From Syntrophaceae bacterium PtaB.Bin038 (GTDB lineage: Bacteria; Desulfobacterota; Syntrophia; Syntrophales; UBA2192), in contig MVQS01000079.1 in assembly GCA_002067855.1 (NCBI GenBank), forward strand, positions 1 through 12,428: a DNA stretch of 12,428 nt, given 5' to 3'. Under the pieces are notes generated by a model. The model was not told the origin of the DNA and searched no databases. It saw only the letters and a list, made by a program, of their open reading frames with translations. This document shows positions 6,441 to 12,428 of the stretch, piece after piece (position 1 is the stretch's first letter; each line of letters starts with the position of its first letter). The position numbers and the translations under genes are program-made.

Positions 6441-6664
6441 CTTCGGCTCAACGCACAGCGCGTCCCTTTCTTTCCGGAAATCTTCCAAGAGCGCTGATTC
6501 CGTGAGGTCCGCCTCTTTCATGATCCTGCGGATCCGCCGCCGCGCCTCTTCAAGACCCGACCGCTTGGGGGAGATGATCACGGAGTCCCCGATGGCGAGA
6601 AACGTGACGGCTTCGGGATGGTCAACTGGCCCCGTGCCTATATTTCTCCCGTCATGGTCTTCAT
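6441..6664 (-). pseudogene. Decayed AbrB/MazE-type antitoxin gene
   Basis: The minus strand preserves both halves of a swapped-hairpin AbrB-family DNA-binding protein in different frames. From ATG 6664 the frame reads MKTMTGEI, then TAG (6640-6638), then ARGQLTIPK (to 6611), which matches the family's KGQVTIPK motif. About 13 expected codons (the R.KLG.KPG segment) are then missing, and the homology resumes in another frame as VTFLAIGDSVIISPK (from 6608) and LEEARRRIRRIMKEA...EDFRKERD. The second frame stays open from an artificial ATG at 6671 down to 6315, so a gene caller may report a 118-residue hypothetical protein. The stop plus frame-shifting deletion make it very likely non-functional. 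No recognisable toxin follows; the downstream DNA is the promoter and riboswitch region. Confidence 0.65.
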
Positions 6665-6836
6665 CGAACACACTCCCTGTCCGGATTCCGATTTCGCATT
6701 ATCAGAATTCAGAATTACTTGCATTACGCCTCTGCGAATGCAATCGCCCTTCACCTCGCCCTTTCCCGCCCGCAGCCGTGCGGCCTTGCGAGGATCTGCA
6801 GAGGCCCGTTCCTGTTCACTCGCGACGTAACGATGA

Positions 6837-7820
6837 CTATCTACGGGTTCCCCGAACCTTTTTCTCCCACTCCCATGCCGTCTTGATGATGTACTCCAGA
6901 TCGTTGTACTTAGGTTTCCACCCCGTCGTCTGCATCAGCTTGGAGCTGTCAGCCACCAGCGCCGGCGGGTCGCCTGCGCGCCTGCCTGTCTCCTCGACGG
7001 GGAAATCGATCCCCGTCACCCTTTTTGCCGTCTCGACAACCTCTTTGACCGAGTAGCCGGACCCGTAGCCGCAATTCATGACCTCGCTTCGCCCCGTGCC
7101 GACGAGGTGGTCCAGCGCCTTCACGTGGGCATCGGCCAGGTCGTCGACGTGGATGTAGTCGCGGATGCAGGTCCCGTCCGGCGTCGGGTAATCCGTCCCG
7201 TAGATGAACAATTTCGGGAACTCCCCGTGGGCGGTCTTCAGGGCGCGTGTGATCAGGTGCGTAGCCTCTTTGTAGGCTTGCCCCAGCTGGCCTCCCGAAT
7301 CTGCCCCTGCGACATTGAAATACCGCAGAGCCACATATCGGAAATCCGTCGCCGCGGCCAGATCGGCAAGCACCCGCTCGATCATGACCTTCGTCATGCC
7401 GTAGGGGTTGATGGGCAACAGGGGCGCCGTCTCCCGCACCGGGATGTGCTCCGGGATCCCGTAGACGGCGGCCGTGGAGGAGTAGATGAAGTTCCCCACG
7501 CCGCGTTCCCGCATGGCCTCCAGCAGGTTCAGCGTGTTGGCCACGTTGTTCCGGTAATACTTCAGCGGCTCCCGCACGGACTCCTCCACCTGGATGAAGG
7601 CCGCGAAGTGCATGACCGCATCGGGCTTGAACTCCTCGAGGACCTTTTCGATCGCGGCACGGTCTTCCAGGTCTCCCTTCACCAGCTTTCCCGACAGGAC
7701 GGCCCACTCGTGCCCGGTGGACAGGTTGTCGAACACGCAGATCTCGTGCCCGGCTTTGCCCAATGCCTTCACCGCATGGCCGCCGATGTACCCTGCCCCG
7801 CCTGTCACCAGTATCCGCAT
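6837..7820 (-). CDS. galE: UDP-glucose 4-epimerase (GalE)
   Basis: A 327-residue extended short-chain dehydrogenase/reductase that interconverts UDP-glucose and UDP-galactose in the cytoplasm using tightly bound NAD. The Rossmann glycine motif is G7-G8-A9-G10-Y11-I12-G13. The active site shows S114-S115-T116 in YSSTAAVYG and the catalytic Y140-xxx-K144 (YGMTK). HFAAFIQVEESV, LRYFNVAGAD and CIRDYIHVDDLA are typical GalE segments. Length and ends match the family, and ATG 7820 opens directly on MRILVTGG with a purine-rich GGGGGAGAG upstream. It provides UDP-galactose for lipopolysaccharide or exopolysaccharide and serves galactose use. It lies 160 nt downstream of the UDP-glucuronate epimerase gene, the gap holding repeats, so the two may not form a strict operon. 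Confidence 0.95.
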   Translation of the reverse strand: MRILVTGGAGYIGGHAVKALGKAGHEICVFDNLSTGHEWAVLSGKLVKGDLEDRAAIEKVLEEFKPDAVMHFAAFIQVEESVREPLKYYRNNVANTLNLLEAMRERGVGNFIYSSTAAVYGIPEHIPVRETAPLLPINPYGMTKVMIERVLADLAAATDFRYVALRYFNVAGADSGGQLGQAYKEATHLITRALKTAHGEFPKLFIYGTDYPTPDGTCIRDYIHVDDLADAHVKALDHLVGTGRSEVMNCGYGSGYSVKEVVETAKRVTGIDFPVEETGRRAGDPPALVADSSKLMQTTGWKPKYNDLEYIIKTAWEWEKKVRGTRR

Positions 7821-7892
7821 AGAATTGATCTCTCCCCCCGTTTCAACACTGAAAACTCGTAATTAGGAGCCCGCGCGAAGCTTTTCTTCTCC

Positions 7893-7948
7893 GTCTTTGC
7901 GAGCGAAGCGAAGCAAACCTTCATTCAAAACTCAACACTCAAAACTCT
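7893..7948. repeat. Second copy of REP-like and AACTC-rich repeats
   Basis: Bases 7893-7918 hold the REP-like arm with core GCGAGCGAAGCGAAGCAA. Bases 7923-7941 (ATTCAAAACTCAACACTCA) are an exact 19-nt match to the complement of 180-198, followed by another AAAACTC unit to 7948. The same two repeat types thus co-occur here and at 171-382, both times in intergenic DNA. Confidence 0.6.
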
Positions 7949-7980
7949 GTTCCCCTCCAAGCGTACTTCTTCCATTTCCT

Positions 7981-8997
7981 TCACTTCCCTCTCTTCCCGT
8001 AATATTCCCCGTACCATCCCACAAACCTGCCGATGCCTTCCTCGATGGACGTGCCCGGCCTGAACCCCACTTCCGCCATCAGGTCATCCACATCGGCACA
8101 GGTCTCCGGGACGTCCCCCGGCTGCATGGGGAGCAATCTCATTTCCGCTTTTTTCCCCAAATGCTTCTCCAGAGCGGCGATGAAATCCATCAACTCCACG
8201 GGCCGGTTGTTTCCGATATTGAAAACCCGGTAGGGGGCGAAGCTCGTCGCCGGATCGGGTTTCATCCCGCTCCAGGCGGGGTTGCCCGAGGGGATCTTTC
8301 CCATCACCCGCACGACCCCCTCGATGATGTCGTCGATGTAGGTGAAGTCCCTTCTCATGCGGCCCTGGTTGTAGACGTCGATCGGCCTGCCCTCCAGGAT
8401 GGCCCGGGTGAACAAAAAGAGGGCCATGTCGGGACGCCCCCAGGGCCCGTACACCGTGAAGAAGCGAAGGCCCGTGCAGGGCAATTTGTACAGGGCCGAA
8501 TAGGTATGGGCCATCAGCTCGTTGGCCTTCTTGGTGGCCGCATAGAGGCTGATCGGGTGATCGACGTTGTGATGCACGGAAAAAGGCATCAGGGTGTTCG
8601 CCCCGTAGACGGAACTCGACGACGCAAAGACCAGGTGCCTGACCGGGTTGTGCCGGCAACCTTCCAGTATGTTCATGAAGCCCGCGAGGTTGCTTTCCAC
8701 ATAGGCATGGGGGTTTTCCAGGGAATAGCGCACGCCGGCCTGTGCCGCAAGGTGCACGACGATTTCCGGCCGCTCGGTCATGAACAGGTCTTCCATCCCC
8801 GGCCGGTCGGCAAGATCGAGCAGATGGAAGCGGAATCGGGGATGCGGCGTCAGGAGCGCCAGGCGGTCTTTCTTGAGCTGAACATCGTAGTAGGAATTGA
8901 GGTTGTCCATCCCGACCACTTCATGCCCGTCCCCCAGCAGCCTTCTGGCCAGATGAAACCCGATAAACCCTGCTGCGCCCGTGACCAGTATCCGCAT
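7981..8997 (-). CDS. UDP-glucuronate 4-epimerase
   Basis: A 338-residue extended short-chain dehydrogenase/reductase of the UDP-glucuronate 4-epimerase group, which makes UDP-galacturonate, a precursor for acidic capsule, exopolysaccharide or lipopolysaccharide. The NAD-binding motif is G7-A8-A9-G10-F11-I12-G13, and the catalytic residues are S126-S129 (SSSSVYG) and Y152-xxx-K156 (YAATK). HLAAQAGVRYSLENPHAYV, FFTVYGPWGRPDMA and GRMRRDFTYIDDI are hallmarks of this subgroup and separate it from GalE. ATG 8997 is chosen because it begins exactly on MRILVTG as in galE; an ATG at 9042 would add 15 residues and has no ribosome-binding site. It is the upstream neighbour of galE on the same strand. 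Confidence 0.92.
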   Translation of the reverse strand: MRILVTGAAGFIGFHLARRLLGDGHEVVGMDNLNSYYDVQLKKDRLALLTPHPRFRFHLLDLADRPGMEDLFMTERPEIVVHLAAQAGVRYSLENPHAYVESNLAGFMNILEGCRHNPVRHLVFASSSSVYGANTLMPFSVHHNVDHPISLYAATKKANELMAHTYSALYKLPCTGLRFFTVYGPWGRPDMALFLFTRAILEGRPIDVYNQGRMRRDFTYIDDIIEGVVRVMGKIPSGNPAWSGMKPDPATSFAPYRVFNIGNNRPVELMDFIAALEKHLGKKAEMRLLPMQPGDVPETCADVDDLMAEVGFRPGTSIEEGIGRFVGWYGEYYGKRGK

Positions 8998-9470
8998 GTG
9001 CCTCGTTTGGCTCCCCTTATTGGACTGTCTTCTGTGCTGCATTCATGATTCGTACCGTTTCACGTCTTTTTCTTTACCCATTTTTCCGGGTATGAAGGAG
9101 CACGAAGGATTGTCTGGCAGCCACGAGGCCTGGCTCGCTGGAAACACCCCTTACAGGACCGGCATCCCCATTGTACGCTGGCTTCGCCGCTTCGCAACCG
9201 GCGGGATATCATCGCGTGAAAGGTGGGAGCATGTCAGCAGCAGCTAATGCAGGCGGCAGCCTTTGTTTCCGCCCGGAGCCGTGGATCCATGATTGATGAT
9301 CCTTGCAATCCCATTTGCTGCCGCGGCGCTTCCTGGACGTCCAAGCCCAAAATTCGGTCACAAAAAAAGGACATCGAAAGTACCTTGCCTTCCCAATGCC
9401 CTCCTAGCGGCGTCCGAACTGCGGGCCCGCGGATCGGTCGCTGACCGAGACGCAGGCGCAGGATAGCCGC
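8998..9470. other. Gene-free spacer (about 470 bp)
   Basis: No credible coding region or RNA gene is seen on either strand between the UDP-glucuronate epimerase and the second FN3/CFI-box gene. It contains an inverted repeat TACCC-N8-GGGTA (9075-9092) about 80 nt upstream of the epimerase, and two adjacent palindromes near 9421-9448, listed separately. It should contain the epimerase promoter, but no convincing -35/-10 or -24/-12 pair stands out. Confidence 0.5.
9421..9448. other. Two adjacent GC-rich palindromes after second FN3/CFI-box gene
   Basis: GCGGGCCCGC (9421-9430) is a perfect palindrome and TCGGTC-GCT-GACCGA (9434-9448) is a perfect 6-bp hairpin with a 3-nt loop. They lie 23-50 nt past the stop of the second FN3/CFI-box gene. 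No T tract follows on either strand, so they are not a standard intrinsic terminator; they could act as a 3' RNA-stabilising structure. Confidence 0.4.
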
Positions 9471-10163
9471 CTATCGTTTCCTGCGTGTTTTTTTGCGCAG
9501 CACAAATACGAACAAAGGTATAAATACCATGAGAAGTATGGATAAGGGATTCTTCACGGCATAGACAACAGGCGTCAGGCCCAACCGCACGGCTATTTTC
9601 AGCGATTCATGGTCCGCAATGAAGGCTGCTGCCGGCGGCGAAAGCCTGTAGTACCACTCGATAAAGGATTTCCCTAGCTCGTGTTTCAGCAGTACTCGAT
9701 CCCTGAACTCACGCAGGGCCGACACTTCAGGCGCCAGGCAGCTCCCATAGGCTGCCGTGGCAATGAAACACCCGCCGCCGCCGCTCGATCCGGAGGACGA
9801 AGGGCTTGCACCTGAAGCCGTGTAGGCGATCTCACCCGAAAATTTGCTCTCATCGCCTGTGCTGGCATATGCGGTGGCAGAGATAAAGTAGGTAACTCCC
9901 GGCACTAACCCCGTGATGGTAACGGCGGTCTGATTGCCCACATCGATGACAGCGGTGTAATAAGAGCTTGTTGTGCCGTAATAGACCCTGTAGCCCGAAA
10001 CTGTGGGCTCGGGATTGGGATCCCAGGCGAGGGTTACCTGCGCTGCGGGGCAGATCGATGGCAGTATCAGAAGGATGCAAAGAAGGGTGATGAACGACAA
10101 AATGACAATGCGAGGACGAACGACTGCAGCCGCCTTGTTTGAATCGATGCGGAATGCGCTCAC
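9471..10163 (-). CDS. FN3-domain CFI-box-CTERM surface protein, second paralogue
   Basis: A 230-residue paralogue of the protein at 5338-6078. It has a signal or anchor segment (about 18-40, ending CPA), one fibronectin type III domain (42-117, VTLAWDPN...GYRVYYG...YFISATAY), a Ser/Gly linker (118-131), C132-FIATAAYGS of the CFI-box sorting region, a conserved block (EFRDRVLLK...EWYYRLSPPAAAFI), a membrane helix near the end and a basic tail KKTRRKR. GTG 10163 is preferred: AAGGAGGGG lies about 9 nt upstream, and with this start both paralogues reach AQVT at residues 41-44. An in-frame ATG at 10202 lacks a ribosome-binding site. Unlike its paralogue it has no riboswitch. Confidence 0.86.
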   Translation of the reverse strand: MSAFRIDSNKAAAVVRPRIVILSFITLLCILLILPSICPAAQVTLAWDPNPEPTVSGYRVYYGTTSSYYTAVIDVGNQTAVTITGLVPGVTYFISATAYASTGDESKFSGEIAYTASGASPSSSGSSGGGGCFIATAAYGSCLAPEVSALREFRDRVLLKHELGKSFIEWYYRLSPPAAAFIADHESLKIAVRLGLTPVVYAVKNPLSILLMVFIPLFVFVLRKKTRRKR

Positions 10164-10258
10164 GAGCCGGGGCCCCTCCTTCAAGATGGTTATCCCCCTC
10201 ATCCCGTTGTCAGGCAGATACGAACCCCATTATGACCGAATCCGCCATGACCGATGAT

Positions 10259-10287
10259 TTCGTATCGCAAAATACAATATCTGTCAA
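10259..10287 (-). promoter_or_regulatory. Sigma-70-like promoter for second FN3/CFI-box gene
   Basis: On the minus strand a perfect -35 TTGACA (10287-10282) is followed after 17 nt by TACGAA (10264-10259), a weak -10. It lies about 95 nt before the GTG start and after the terminator of the preceding PEP-CTERM gene, so this gene appears to be its own unit. Confidence 0.45.
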
Positions 10288-10353
10288 GTCATTATATTTT
10301 CTATACTTTATGCCTCCTATTTTTTCTGCCTCTCCACGGCAGGACTCTTGGAT

Positions 10354-10383
10354 AAAAAAAGGCAGGGCATAAAATCCCTGCCT
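10354..10383 (-). terminator. Intrinsic terminator of first PEP-CTERM gene
   Basis: On the minus strand an 8-bp perfect stem, AGGCAGGG/CCCTGCCT with an 8-nt A/T-rich loop, is followed by seven T residues. It begins about 27 nt past the PEP-CTERM stop codon. Confidence 0.9.
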
Positions 10384-10409
10384 CTCTAATGGTCGATGTG
10401 CATAACCCT

Positions 10410-11060
10410 TTATTTCATTCTTTTGCGGAAAATGCCGACCCCGATCAGCCCCGTGCCAAGGAGGATGAGTGTCATGGGTTCGGGGACAAGGGCCAACTGG
10501 TCCTGCCTGTTTCCGCTCGCACCGGCCAGACTAATGACTCCGATGTCGCCCGTCCCGGTCCAACCTTCATTCTGCGATTGATAAATGGCGTAATATACAA
10601 ATTTATTGCTTTCATTTGCGCCGCCATATTGCAGCTGCCAAATCGCCTGTTGCAGGAGCAGATCATCCGCCCTTCTGGCGGCTGCATCCGCATAATTGAA
10701 TATACCTGCAACATTCCAGCTGTTGTGAGCGAACTCATGATAGAGATACGCCACGAGGCTGTTCAAAGCTATCGGCGTCGAGCCGCCGTTGTACATAATC
10801 GACGTGCCGACGGACTGCACGGTCAATTTCTCCCCAATGTAGAAATACTCGTTGGGCTCTACGCAGAACGTTGTGAACAACGGGGTCTTAGTCGCATAAT
10901 CGGATACCGTGAATTCACCTCCCGATGCACCGGTATTCCAAGGCGCCCATGTGAGACTTACGGTATCACCCACTTGTATGGCATCCGCCCGCTGAAGAGG
11001 AAAAATCGCAAGCATGACAAGGAGAAGTACTGTGATTACCGATGCCTTCCTCATCATCAT
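10410..11060 (-). CDS. PEP-CTERM protein with possible thioester-like domain
   Basis: A 216-residue exported protein. Residues 1-27 are a signal peptide (MMMRKAS, hydrophobic core, ADA cleavage site). The C-terminus (192-216) is a classic PEP-CTERM tail: VPEP, a hydrophobic helix, and basic RKRMK, recognised and cleaved by exosortase. The body contains F65-C66-V-E and, 71 residues later, L136-Q137-Q138-A139-I140-W141. These resemble the Cys and Gln motifs (FC..., .QxAIW) of thioester-forming adhesin domains, where Cys and Gln cross-link. The Cys-Gln spacing is shorter than in the characterised Gram-positive domains, so this part is tentative. ATG 11060 follows GGGAG by 7 nt; two more ATGs follow directly. 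A terminator ends the unit and a sigma-54-like promoter precedes it. No exosortase gene is in the window. Confidence 0.9.
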   Translation of the reverse strand: MMMRKASVITVLLLVMLAIFPLQRADAIQVGDTVSLTWAPWNTGASGGEFTVSDYATKTPLFTTFCVEPNEYFYIGEKLTVQSVGTSIMYNGGSTPIALNSLVAYLYHEFAHNSWNVAGIFNYADAAARRADDLLLQQAIWQLQYGGANESNKFVYYAIYQSQNEGWTGTGDIGVISLAGASGNRQDQLALVPEPMTLILLGTGLIGVGIFRKRMK

Positions 11061-11433
11061 GATAACACTCCCTTTCGTTTGTTATAATTTCTGTGATCTA
11101 GGTGAAGCAGATATCATGCCACGATAGAAATCATGCACGCAGGGAAAACAGTAATTACTTAACCATCTGTATTTATAAAACTATTAATGACCTCTTCCTG
11201 CTTGCGTGCCAATTTCCCCAGAAGCCGGCAGCACCAAAGTTGTCAACAATACCGACATCTCATTTGTTACATATGCAACCATTATTTTTTTCGCATTTTT
11301 TTATAAGTAGTTATAAAATACAGCGGATGAAAAAAGCTGTAAAAAATATTTACAAACTCTCGTGTTCTGCCTGGACTGCCGTGGCGTTTCGATAGCAATC
11401 CGTGAATATTTTGTCGCAAATGATCAGATGGCC
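11061..11433. other. AT-rich spacer between the PEP-CTERM genes
   Basis: About 370 bases without a credible gene. The part near 11061-11121 holds the leader and sigma-54-like promoter of the first PEP-CTERM gene. The rest is markedly AT-rich, with A/T runs around 11270-11350, and shows no ORF or RNA structure I can support. AT-rich upstream DNA would suit a bending or activator-binding region for a sigma-54 promoter, but that is inference. Confidence 0.45.
11104..11121 (-). promoter_or_regulatory. Sigma-54-like -24/-12 promoter of first PEP-CTERM gene
   Basis: The minus strand reads TGGCATG-ATAT-CTGCT, against the RpoN consensus TGGCACG-N4-TTGCW. The -24 GG (11120-11119) and -12 GC (11108-11107) are separated by 10 nt as required. 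The implied start near 11095 gives a leader of about 35 nt to ATG 11060. Confidence 0.6.
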
Positions 11434-11434
11434 A

Positions 11435-11462
11435 CAAAAAAGCGGGGCTTCAGGCCCCGCTT
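11435..11462 (-). terminator. Intrinsic terminator of second PEP-CTERM gene
   Basis: On the minus strand AAGCGGGGC-CTGAA-GCCCCGCTT, a 9-bp GC-rich stem, runs into six T residues. It lies about 20 nt past the TAA of the gene at 11482-12162. Confidence 0.92.
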
Positions 11463-11481
11463 GAAGTTCGGAATTACTGAC

Positions 11482-12162
11482 TTATTGTCTTCTTCTGCAT
11501 GCCGCAACACCGAACAGACCGACCCCCAGCAGCAACAGTGTTGCAGGTTCGGGAACGCTTTCCACGGAACCGCTGCCCGAGAGTGATATCCTACCGCTTC
11601 CCAGCGAACCCGCATAGAGAAAAGTCAGGGTGGGCTCGGGGATCAGCGAAGACTCCACATCGCCGGAGAACAACATGCGCAGGGTGGCAGGCGTGAAGAC
11701 ATTCCCAAATTGAGAGAAGTAGGCGCCGGGCAATGACCCTGCAGCAGCGGGATTAAATATCCCGTACCCGATATAATCCGTATAAAATAAGTAGCCCGCC
11801 GCCCGTGTCCAACCGTAATAATCGCTCGTCGGAGACAGCAGAATCGAACCGAGCAGCAAATTGCCGCCATCAAGCCGTCCGGCGTAAAGCGACCAACTAT
11901 CGGGTACAACGAGCGCGGACATTGACGGGTCGTTCCACAACCGCATCGAGGCGATGGCCGGATAGTTTCCGTCGGCCATCGGCGACGTGTTTTCCAGGGT
12001 CATCGTCAGCCGATCACCGGAGATGTCGATCGCCATCCGTGCCGACGCCGTCCCGTAAGGGGTATTCCCTGAAAAGGTGTAATTGTAAATGATCGCCTCT
12101 GATCCCGATGCCAAAACCATCGACAGGATCAGGCCCACAAATAGCGTGATCACCTTGGACAT
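11482..12162 (-). CDS. PEP-CTERM protein with two PEP motifs
   Basis: A 226-residue exported protein. The N-terminus MSKVITLFVGLILSMVLASG with SEA is a signal peptide. The C-terminal 24 residues (203-226) are a standard PEP-CTERM sorting signal: VPEPATLLLLG, hydrophobic helix, CRRRQ. The body is rich in Gly, Ser, Tyr and aromatic residues with beta-strand-like alternation, common in this class but not a family I can name. A second motif, IPEP, occurs at 174-177, followed by TLTFLYAGSLGSGRISLSGS, which is too polar for a membrane helix. The start is ATG 12162, with AAGGAGG 8 nt upstream; an upstream ATG at 12180 overlaps that ribosome-binding site. The protein is likely released to the surface or matrix after exosortase processing. 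Confidence 0.9.
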   Translation of the reverse strand: MSKVITLFVGLILSMVLASGSEAIIYNYTFSGNTPYGTASARMAIDISGDRLTMTLENTSPMADGNYPAIASMRLWNDPSMSALVVPDSWSLYAGRLDGGNLLLGSILLSPTSDYYGWTRAAGYLFYTDYIGYGIFNPAAAGSLPGAYFSQFGNVFTPATLRMLFSGDVESSLIPEPTLTFLYAGSLGSGRISLSGSGSVESVPEPATLLLLGVGLFGVAACRRRQ

Positions 12163-12428
12163 GACGAATCCCTCCTTCATCCCTTACCCAATTCGATTAT
12201 GCGAAACGATGCAATCAGCCGAATAAGATCAGCGGCCGTGCTACGTTTATTAGGATGGTTAGACTGGATGCAAAGGATTCAAATGATTTTTCCACTAGCA
12301 TATTCTCATGTCGACAACAATGTTTTTTCTTGCCCGCGCGTCTATATGGCATTTCAGTAGTGTCCGGTTAAGCAATCACGATTGACGTGTAACACATTGA
12401 AATATCGGCACAAAGAAACCGTTTTCGT
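12163..12428. other. Upstream spacer and window end, no gene seen
   Basis: The upstream region of the second PEP-CTERM gene. A minus-strand TAGCACG-GCCG-CTGAT (12243-12228) has sigma-54-like spacing but lacks the invariant GG and GC, so it is at best a weak candidate. No aptamer or ORF is recognised before the window ends. Confidence 0.4.
12356..12371. mobile_element. Possible insertion-sequence terminal repeat
   Basis: AGTAGTGTCCGGTTAA resembles the outer end of IS terminal inverted repeats as I remember them (TAGTGTCCGGTTAA type). Sequence beyond it changes character, but the window stops 57 bases later and no transposase is visible. The call rests on recollection of the motif only. Confidence 0.22.

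Noticed and set aside
6728..6805. 8-bp inverted repeat GCCTCTGC/GCAGAGGC downstream of galE
   Set aside because: The arms are about 60 nt apart with no ORF, target duplication or T tract, and a match of this size is expected by chance.
6846..6863. GGTTC-CCC-GAACC followed by TTTTT on the plus strand, terminator-like
   Set aside because: It lies inside the last codons of galE, which is on the minus strand, and no plus-strand transcript is evident to be terminated.
10203..10258. Leader of the second FN3/CFI-box gene checked for a GEMM riboswitch
   Set aside because: No CGCAAAGC strand, GAAA tetraloop stem or receptor hairpin is present. Only a short direct repeat of CGGTCAT is seen.
11193..11212. 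TGGCACG on the minus strand, a perfect sigma-54 -24 half
   Set aside because: The required TTGC is absent at the -12 position (CAGGA instead), so it is not a usable promoter. The site at 11104-11121 is better and closer to the gene.

Overview
The window looks like a chromosomal segment from a GC-rich Desulfobacterota (deltaproteobacterium)-like organism. The evidence is inferential: GC-rich coding sequence, two PEP-CTERM (exosortase substrate) proteins, two FN3/CFI-box-CTERM surface proteins, a GEMM-I cyclic-di-GMP riboswitch, and decayed intergenic repeats of a type common in that group. No rRNA, tRNA, CRISPR array or complete mobile element is visible.

Layout. (1) 1-88 is the C-terminal end of a LuxR-type helix-turn-helix regulator, cut by the window edge. 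(2) 89-460 is a gene-free spacer carrying decayed dispersed repeats. (3) 464-3768 is a tight plus-strand operon: a YcaO-domain enzyme, an unrecognised 119-residue acidic helical protein, and DNA polymerase X (PolX), with an ATGA stop/start overlap between the last two. (4) 3820-4308 (minus) is an unusual response regulator: a complete receiver domain followed only by a short linker and one C-terminal membrane helix. (5) 4489-5134 (minus) is a VapBC-type toxin-antitoxin pair with an operator-like set of CGTGT/ACACG repeats at its promoter. (6) 5338-12162, all minus strand, is a cell-surface and envelope-sugar region: an FN3/CFI-box-CTERM protein, a decayed AbrB-type antitoxin gene, UDP-glucose 4-epimerase (galE), UDP-glucuronate 4-epimerase, a second FN3/CFI-box-CTERM paralogue, and two PEP-CTERM proteins.

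The most notable part is the control of the surface genes. The first FN3/CFI-box gene sits behind a recognisable c-di-GMP-I (GEMM) riboswitch, preceded by a FliA/sigma-28-like promoter with exact 11-nt spacing, and its leader holds three short segments that can form two mutually exclusive hairpins. Its paralogue, which aligns almost without gaps up to the glycine linker, lacks the riboswitch and has a sigma-70-like promoter instead. The first PEP-CTERM gene has a good sigma-54 (-24/-12) promoter match, and its product carries Cys and Gln motifs resembling those of thioester-forming adhesin domains. Together the region suggests surface or matrix proteins made under several sigma factors and c-di-GMP, next to enzymes supplying UDP-galactose and UDP-galacturonate for polysaccharide. 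The link between the proteins and the sugars is inferred from position only.
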